44,364 nt of DNA, taken from positions 1-44,364 of the forward strand of contig JBFYLP010000003.1 in NCBI GenBank assembly GCA_041305345.1, read 5' to 3'. Shown here one piece after another: positions 39,841 through 44,364 of the stretch. How positions within the stretch are numbered: the first letter of the stretch is position 1; each line of letters starts with the position of its first letter. A program made the translations under genes and the position numbers. This DNA is from JACRGC01 sp041305345. GTDB taxonomy: Archaea; Micrarchaeota; Micrarchaeia; Norongarragalinales; SBBD01. Below the pieces are notes generated by a model. It ran no database searches. It was not told the DNA's origin and saw nothing but the letters and a program-made list of their open reading frames with translations.

Positions 39841-40013
39841 AGCCCCCGGCGAGGATTGCACTCGCGACCTTTCGCTCCGAACCGCGGGAAACGACGTTTC
39901 CCCCAGTTTGAGGGTCTTCCTGACCCCTCCCTTAAGGGCGCAGTTTACCGCAGATTTCCAGATGACCTTGCGGTCATTACAAGGCGAACGCTCTACTACT
40001 GAGCTACGGAGGC
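39841..40013 (-). tRNA. tRNA-Thr(UGU) with intron
   Basis: Mature 72 nt without CCA. 5-prime exon 40013-39978: acceptor GCCTCCG, D-stem GCTC/GAGC with loop AGTAGTA, anticodon stem TTCGC and loop reading CTTGTA. 3-prime exon 39876-39841: A, GCGAA, variable AGGTC, T-stem GCGAG/CTCGC with loop TGCAATC, acceptor CGGGGGC and discriminator T. The anticodon is TGT. CCA is not encoded. Position 18 is A instead of G and position 55 is G instead of T, both normally invariant. A TATA box (minus CTTTAAAAAATT) lies at 40036-40047. Confidence 0.85.
39877..39977 (-). other. intron of tRNA-Thr (101 nt, strongly folded)
   Basis: The intron separates positions 37 and 38 of the anticodon loop. It contains ATGACC-GCAA-GGTCAT, CCCTTAAGGG, GAGGGGTC...GACCCTC and GGGAAAC-GTC-GTTTCCC, so four nested or serial hairpins. 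ACCGC near its start can pair with GCGGT near its end, bringing the splice sites together for the endonuclease. The exact bulge-helix-bulge was not resolved; a one-base shift of both junctions is possible because A occurs at both. Confidence 0.75.
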
Positions 40014-40102
40014 AGTTGATAAATTAGGGTACGCAATTTTTTAAAGAGGGGGTGACGATCCAACAAAAGTAGGGGGATCTTCCCCATAGTTTTATCCTGC
40101 TG

Positions 40103-40120
40103 CTACTGAGCTACGGAGGC
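40103..40120 (-). pseudogene. truncated tRNA-Thr 5-prime fragment with own promoter
   Basis: GCCTCCGTAGCTCAGTAG repeats exactly the first 18 nt of the tRNA-Thr, about 90 bp upstream. After it the sequence no longer fits: the D-stem cannot close (GCTC with GCAG). It is preceded at about 40143-40157 by a TATA box (minus CTTTTATAAAAATTG) at the same distance as in the intact gene, and followed by a GGGGA-AGA-TCCCC hairpin with TACTTTTG. It is either a relic of a tandem duplication or a short transcribed tRNA-derived RNA. Confidence 0.7.
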
Positions 40121-40290
40121 ATGATGGATAATTTAGCCTATCAATTTTTATAAAAGGCAACAGAAAGAAGGGGAAGGCGGAAACCTGTGGTAGGGGATGG
40201 CTTTCCCTATGGAGTGTCAAGCATTAACGAATGTTTATAAAATGCGATTTTGATATACTATTTCCTTTCAAGGGGAGGTGGGTTGAAGAT
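40121..40290. other. intergenic region upstream of the small membrane gene
   Basis: Contains the relic's promoter (minus), a weak hairpin around TAGGGGATGGCTTTCCCTA (about 40193-40211), and TTTATAAAAT at 40233-40242, a plus-strand TATA box about 50 nt before ATG 40291. Confidence 0.4.
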
Positions 40291-40626
40291 ATGAACAGAA
40301 AGGCAATAAGCATTGCATTGATCCTTTTAGGAGTCGCGTTCAGCACTCTTGCTCTTAGCCAATTGAACCAGATGAGCGTGAGCAGCGCGCAATCGGAGAT
40401 AGCAAGGCCAGTTGCGGAGGCGCAGATAATCGCGAGCGAAAGCCTTGCGGAGAGCTACGGGCAATCGGCAGATGAGATCGCCAAGACCTCCGCAGAAGCC
40501 AGGGCGCTTATAGACAAATCCATCAGCACCATGAACAATTCGTATTTGATGACCGCAATCATCGATGGAATACTCGGCCTTGTACTGCTATTCGCGGGAA
40601 TAGTTACTTTTCCCAAGGAGCATTGA
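40291..40626 (+). CDS. small membrane protein with two helices
   Basis: 111 residues from ATG 40291; GGGGAGGTGGG at 40272-40282 supports this start. Transmembrane segments at about 6-24 and 88-104, with a soluble loop rich in Ala, Ser, Glu and Gln that may form a coiled coil (SEIARPVAEAQIIASESLAES; DEIAKTSAEARALIDKSIS). No family recognised. It is followed after 31 nt by elp3 on the same strand. Confidence 0.7.
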   Translation: MNRKAISIALILLGVAFSTLALSQLNQMSVSSAQSEIARPVAEAQIIASESLAESYGQSADEIAKTSAEARALIDKSISTMNNSYLMTAIIDGILGLVLLFAGIVTFPKEH

Positions 40627-40657
40627 GATCTTTTCCTTTCAATAGGGGGCTTTTCGG

Positions 40658-42256
40658 ATGAGTGAAAACGATGACAAGATAATCGCCGAAATCTACGAGG
40701 CCCTATTGGAAAACCCGGACATATCGCCCAAGGAGCTCCTGCGCCTGAAGAACAAGCTCGCAAGCAAATACGAGCAATCGCGTGCGATGAAAAATCCCGA
40801 AATATTGGGGAAATTGGAGGTGCAGGGCAAGCTTACTCCCGCAATAAGGAAAGCGCTCAAGATCAAGCACATCCGTAGCCTTTCTGGAATCTCGAACATC
40901 GCAATAATGACCGCTCCGCTTCCCTGTCCCGGAAGATGCATCTACTGCCCTGGCGGCCCCGCTTTCAATTCCCCCAAATCCTATACCGGCAAGGAACCGG
41001 CTGCCAGGCGTGCAGAGCAGAATGATTTCGATGCTTATGGGCAGGTCGAAGCGAGGCTTCGCCAGTTCTCAATTATCGGCCATTCCACAGAAAAGAACGA
41101 GCTAATAATTCAGGGTGGCACGCTCAATGCCCTTCCCTACAAATACCAAACCGATTTCATCAAGGGAGCGTATGATGCGTTCAATGGAAAAATCAGCGGA
41201 TCATTGGGCAAGGCAATCGAATTGAATGAACGTGCAAAACATAGGGTAATTGGGCTTACCATCGAAACGAGGCCGGATTTCTGCTCCGAGGATCAGCTCT
41301 CCAAACTGCTAGAGTTCGGCACCACGAGGATCGAATTGGGGGTGCAAAGCCTGAATGATGACATACTGGTGAAAAGCAAGCGCGGGCATACTTTAGGGCA
41401 AGTGGTTGATGCCACAAGAAGATGCAAGGATTCCCTCCTCAAAATCTGCTTCCATATGATGCCCGGGCTTTTTTCGACCCCCAAGGAGGATGTTTCGCAT
41501 TTCAAGAAGCTTTTTGCCGATCCCTCCTTCCGGCCAGACATGCTTAAAATCTACCCCACGCTCGTGATGCCTGGCACCGAGCTTTATGAGATGTGGAAAA
41601 AGGGGGAATATGAGCCCTACACTTCCGAGCAGGCTGCGGAAGTGATCGCAGAAGCGAAGCGATATGTGCCTGAGTGGTGCAGAATCATGCGCGTGAACCG
41701 CGATATACCGGCGAATTTGATTGCGAAGGGCGTGAAAAAGAGCAATCTGCGCGAGCTTGTTGCCGAACTTCTAAAGAAGAAAAAAATCAAGTGCAGGTGC
41801 ATAAGGTGCAGGGAAATTGGGATCAAAATGCTAAAGGAAAGGATCGCGCCGGATTATGGTGCTGTCGAGCTTGTCAGGAGGGAATACGATGCCTCGGAGG
41901 GCAGGGAAATATTCTTGAGTTTTGAAGATAAGGCAAATGATGCCTTGATGGGATTCATAAGATTAAGAAAGAATTCCAATGAATATTTCATGCCCCAAAT
42001 GGATGAAAAAACCATTGGCATTCGCGAACTTCACGTTTACGGCGAGCAATTGCCCCTAGGAACGCACGATTCAGACAAGTTCGATTCGGTGCAGCACGAG
42101 GGCTACGGCTCGCAGCTGCTAAAGGAAGCCGAACGAATCGCCAAGGAGGAGTTCGATGCGAAAAAGATGCTCATCATTTCCGGCGTTGGGGTTAGGGAAT
42201 ATTACCGGAAGCGGGGGTATGCGCTGGAAGGAGTTTATATGGCAAAAAGGCTATAG
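40658..42256 (+). CDS. elp3: Elp3, radical SAM/acetyltransferase tRNA-modifying enzyme
   Basis: 532 residues. Radical SAM cysteines Cys90, Cys94 and Cys97 (CPGRCIYCPGG), a zinc-binding CRCIRCREIG near 385, and a C-terminal GNAT domain (IRELHVYGEQLPLG; HEGYGSQLLKEAERIA; GVREYYRKRGY). Archaeal Elp3 makes the cm5U-type modification at tRNA wobble U34 using acetyl-CoA. The stop TAG shares the hexamer CTATAG with the convergent gene's stop. Confidence 0.95.
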   Translation: MSENDDKIIAEIYEALLENPDISPKELLRLKNKLASKYEQSRAMKNPEILGKLEVQGKLTPAIRKALKIKHIRSLSGISNIAIMTAPLPCPGRCIYCPGGPAFNSPKSYTGKEPAARRAEQNDFDAYGQVEARLRQFSIIGHSTEKNELIIQGGTLNALPYKYQTDFIKGAYDAFNGKISGSLGKAIELNERAKHRVIGLTIETRPDFCSEDQLSKLLEFGTTRIELGVQSLNDDILVKSKRGHTLGQVVDATRRCKDSLLKICFHMMPGLFSTPKEDVSHFKKLFADPSFRPDMLKIYPTLVMPGTELYEMWKKGEYEPYTSEQAAEVIAEAKRYVPEWCRIMRVNRDIPANLIAKGVKKSNLRELVAELLKKKKIKCRCIRCREIGIKMLKERIAPDYGAVELVRREYDASEGREIFLSFEDKANDALMGFIRLRKNSNEYFMPQMDEKTIGIRELHVYGEQLPLGTHDSDKFDSVQHEGYGSQLLKEAERIAKEEFDAKKMLIISGVGVREYYRKRGYALEGVYMAKRL

Positions 42257-43345
42257 CCAGTACCCCGTACGCCCCTCGCCGGTTATCTCCGACGATCCGA
42301 TCCCATTGTACTTCTTATCGCCAATCACGACCTCCGCATTGCAAGGGTATGTGTTGTAATCAATATCCGTCTTCAGGATGAGGTTTGCAAGCTTCGCGCC
42401 TTTTATGGAGTGGATGTCGATTTCGTATTTAGGCGTCACTTTCAGCTCGATTTTACCATCCCTGCTCTTAACGGACAGGAGCGGGGTTTTGGGAGATTCC
42501 CATTTCAATTTGATGTCCGCCTCATCATATACCTCGGATTCCCCTGTTGCCGGATCCCAGGTAATAAGCTGGACGAATATCGGAATGTATATTTTCCCCT
42601 TCTGGAAGAAGAAATGCATGAAGCTCACGAACTTCTCGATTTTCTGCTCGTCCTCCTCGAAGCAGTCAAGGATGGTCCAGTGCCACCCCTCGGAAATCAT
42701 TGGGGTCCTCATGTGTATGTTCTCATTGTATGAAAAATTGCTCGCGATGTTCTTCCCGATAAGTTCCTCGGCATCCCCCAGCTTAAAAAGCGAAACATCG
42801 CCCTTTCCCTCAATATCCAGCGTTCCCCGGCAAGGCGAGATCATCCAGTAAGCGAGGATCTGGCCATACTCGTTGAAAATGCACTTGTTCCTCCCGATTT
42901 CGTCCGACAATTTCTCAAATTTATACGTGAGGCCAAGCTCTCCTTCGCTAGTCGGCCCCTTCTTCCTGAATTTCGCGGATATTTCGTATTCCGAAGGCAG
43001 CCCCTTCCAATCAACATCCCTATCCTCCTCCTTGATTGTGAATTTCCCATCCCCGAATTTCGTGCTGTCATTGCAGAACTCCTCGCCTATCTTGTAGGTC
43101 TTCCCCTTATACCGAAGCTCGTGGAACAGGTGCCTTTGAATATCGTCATAGCCCAGGGTGATGTAGGCGGAGAGGTCCTTGTTCGTGACGTTGGCGTATA
43201 TCCAGCCGCGCTCCCCCGACTTCCTCGTATCGTTGAAGAGCCTTTCGGGCGTGAATAAGGAATCGTATTTGCCCGTCTCTTCCACCCGCAGCTTCGCCTT
43301 GCCCTCAAACGAATGAACCATTACCTGCTTATTGGTTAATTTCAT
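42251..43345 (-). CDS. hypothetical beta-rich protein (364 residues)
   Basis: No secure family. The protein alternates short polar and hydrophobic strands (FTIKEEDRDVDWKG; GWHWTILDCFEEDEQ; SVKSRDGKIELKV; GIGSSEITGEGRTGYWL) and has no signal peptide. Its pattern is faintly like lipocalin/CrtC-like (hydroxyneurosporene synthase-type) beta-barrels, where a Gly-rich GxGxxE strand closes the C-terminus; this is low confidence. ATG 43345. It overlaps elp3 by 6 nt at the stop codons. Confidence 0.65.
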   Translation of the reverse strand: MKLTNKQVMVHSFEGKAKLRVEETGKYDSLFTPERLFNDTRKSGERGWIYANVTNKDLSAYITLGYDDIQRHLFHELRYKGKTYKIGEEFCNDSTKFGDGKFTIKEEDRDVDWKGLPSEYEISAKFRKKGPTSEGELGLTYKFEKLSDEIGRNKCIFNEYGQILAYWMISPCRGTLDIEGKGDVSLFKLGDAEELIGKNIASNFSYNENIHMRTPMISEGWHWTILDCFEEDEQKIEKFVSFMHFFFQKGKIYIPIFVQLITWDPATGESEVYDEADIKLKWESPKTPLLSVKSRDGKIELKVTPKYEIDIHSIKGAKLANLILKTDIDYNTYPCNAEVVIGDKKYNGIGSSEITGEGRTGYWL

Positions 43346-43427
43346 CAGGATCGTTCCATATAACGCCCTATGGATTTATTATTCTTGTCGAGGGTAAATA
43401 TTTTTCGGCTCAAGGCTGGTGGTAATA

Positions 43428-43748
43428 ATGGAAAAATGCGCTTACAGCGTCGAAATGAAGGAGTATGGGAAACTTAAGGATCTTCTTGCTGCAAATCCCT
43501 TCGAGAAGGACTCGTTTGCGGTTAATGGGTACACTCTAAAGGATAGCAAGACCGTTGGCCTCAAGGGCGGATATTATGTGCTTTTTTTCAAGGCGGAGGA
43601 TCCGGAATTGATAAACAAGCTGAAGGAAAAGCTCAAGGCGCTTGAAACAATCAAGGAGCTCGCGGCTGATGAGCGTGAAAAAGCGATCGCCCAGATAGAG
43701 GCGGAGGAGGACAACGCAGCGTCCGGCTTTGGTGCAATTTTTGGATGA
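43428..43748 (+). CDS. hypothetical protein (106 residues)
   Basis: MEKCAYSVEMKEYGKLKDLL starts the protein; the middle (LKGGYYVLFFKAEDPELINKL) has beta strands and the C-terminus is a charged helix followed by a Gly-rich end (GFGAIFG). No family recognised. GGTGGT at 43418-43423 precedes ATG 43428; a GTG at 43419 is less likely. It lies between the minus-strand unknown gene and the PIN-like gene. Confidence 0.6.
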   Translation: MEKCAYSVEMKEYGKLKDLLAANPFEKDSFAVNGYTLKDSKTVGLKGGYYVLFFKAEDPELINKLKEKLKALETIKELAADEREKAIAQIEAEEDNAASGFGAIFG

Positions 43749-43751
43749 TGA

Positions 43752-44240
43752 TCACATTTCCCCAAGGATCTGCTCAATTTTGCCGAATTTCATTTTTCCG
43801 TTCCTCTCGATTTTGCCAATGAGTTCCAACACCTGCCTCTTCGTCAGGATCTTCTTTGCCCAAAGCGCCTTCATCAGCATCGGCAGCGTAATGTACCTTA
43901 CCCCCATCGTCTTGCACGCCTCCCTTGCCTGCGGCTCCAAAGCGATGTAGATGAGCCCGCGATTTTTTGCGATGGCAATGCCTCCTAGCTCCTCCCGCGA
44001 AAGCGCGAAGAATTTTTTCCTTGCTTTTAAAATGAGCTCCCTTTCCTTGTAGTGCAATGTTTTCACGCTAACCTGCTGCTGAAGGGCAACACCGTCCATT
44101 TTGCCACCTCGCGTCTTTGATGCAGATGGCACTGTCGCCCATACGGGCTCCCCGAACAATTCATTGATAAATTGCATCGCATCGGAGGATTCGAACTCCT
44201 TTAGCAATGCCTTGTCTATTACGATCTCCATCCAACTCAT
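43752..44240 (-). CDS. PIN-like (DUF3368-type) protein
   Basis: 162 residues. The C-terminal half (LGGIAIAKNRGLIYIALEPQAREACKTMGVRYITLPMLMKALWAKKIL) resembles the DUF3368 branch of PIN-like nucleases, where an ID..ALLK N-terminus supplies the first Asp (MEIVIDKALLKEF). The usual later Asp pair is replaced here (ALEPQARE), so activity is uncertain. ATG 44240 overlaps the stop of the upstream gene as ATGA. DUF3368 proteins usually pair with UPF0175 antitoxins, which the upstream fragment resembles. Confidence 0.65.
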   Translation of the reverse strand: MSWMEIVIDKALLKEFESSDAMQFINELFGEPVWATVPSASKTRGGKMDGVALQQQVSVKTLHYKERELILKARKKFFALSREELGGIAIAKNRGLIYIALEPQAREACKTMGVRYITLPMLMKALWAKKILTKRQVLELIGKIERNGKMKFGKIEQILGEM

Positions 44241-44364
44241 CCGGTCTCGGTTATCTTTTCCAAATCGGCCTTTTCCGCCTTCACTTCCCTGTAAACCTTA
44301 TGATGCTCAAGCATCTGGTGCAATTCGTCCACGCTCATCTCAGCAATTTCCGCTGCCTTTCCCA
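44237..44364 (-). CDS. UPF0175-like antitoxin, C-terminal fragment (cut by window end)
   Basis: The frame enters from the right edge and ends at TGA 44237-44239. The 41 residues include GKAAEIAEMSVDELHQMLEHHKV, the helix-turn-helix pattern of UPF0175 antitoxins, then a charged tail ending in ITETG. Stop overlaps the next start (ATGA), so it forms a pair with the PIN-like gene. The N-terminal part is outside the window. Confidence 0.5.
   Translation of the reverse strand, partial: GKAAEIAEMSVDELHQMLEHHKVYREVKAEKADLEKITETG

Noticed and set aside
1..44364. CRISPR array, IS element or integrase
   Set aside because: No regularly spaced repeats, transposase or integrase genes were seen. The only repeat scars are the glyA relic and the tRNA fragment.

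Overview
This window is archaeal. The evidence is archaeal DnaG (Toprim) primase, FEN1 with a C-terminal PCNA-binding tail, ribosomal protein S19e, RNase P protein Rpp21/Rpr2, an MBF1 homologue, archaeal Elp3, a 7S SRP RNA, an intron-bearing tRNA, class III pilin leaders, and TATA boxes sitting about 25-30 nt upstream of start codons (many leaderless genes). Gene packing is tight, with four convergent pairs overlapping at their stops. The mix of archaeal information genes with bacterial-looking metabolic genes (fused GuaA, PurH, NrdR, a sigma-like protein) suggests a DPANN-type lineage, perhaps Diapherotrites or Micrarchaeota-like. That placement is inference; no taxonomic marker was searched.

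Left part (1-4.8 kb): two tandem pilin-like proteins, an AbiE toxin-antitoxin pair, glyA and a VapBC pair. A decayed copy of the first codons of glyA lies upstream of the AbiE pair, so the cassette sits between a glyA relic and the intact gene. 4.8-15.4 kb: fen (minus), mbf1, a large surface protein with both dockerin-like and cohesin-like modules, guaA (minus), a CBS protein, dnaG, a CPBP membrane protease, and a NYN-domain gene followed by a sigma-70/ECF-like protein.

15.4-21.5 kb (minus strand) is the most coherent system. NrdR and an adenosylcobalamin-dependent class II ribonucleotide reductase are followed by a DUF4430 lipoprotein, an alpha-toroid membrane-anchored protein and an ECF-transporter S-component-like protein. 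The two surface proteins resemble the two domains of animal intrinsic factor/transcobalamin split into separate polypeptides, so I propose a B12 capture and uptake module beside the B12-dependent enzyme. Two NrdR-box-like sites separated by 16 bp lie in front of nrdR.

21.5-22.7 kb is an AT-rich patch with two Cys-rich exported paralogues, the first interrupted by an in-frame amber codon. 22.8-28.5 kb: a wHTH regulator divergent from purH across a phased operator array, an unknown gene sharing a TATA box with the RNase P protein gene, S19e, an unknown protein and a standalone NFACT-R (RqcH C-terminal half). 28.6-33.9 kb: a cation exchanger, argF-argH-argG (minus) with a leader holding a 9-codon Lys-rich ORF and a terminator-like hairpin, and a divergent ACT-domain protein.

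33.9-44.4 kb: 7S SRP RNA (minus), a VirB11/PilT-type ATPase, Lhr helicase plus metallophosphoesterase, a GNAT gene directly behind a tRNA-Thr(UGU) with a 101-nt intron and an unusual elbow, a truncated tRNA relic with its own promoter, a small membrane protein, elp3, two unknown genes, and a PIN-like/UPF0175-like pair cut by the window end.
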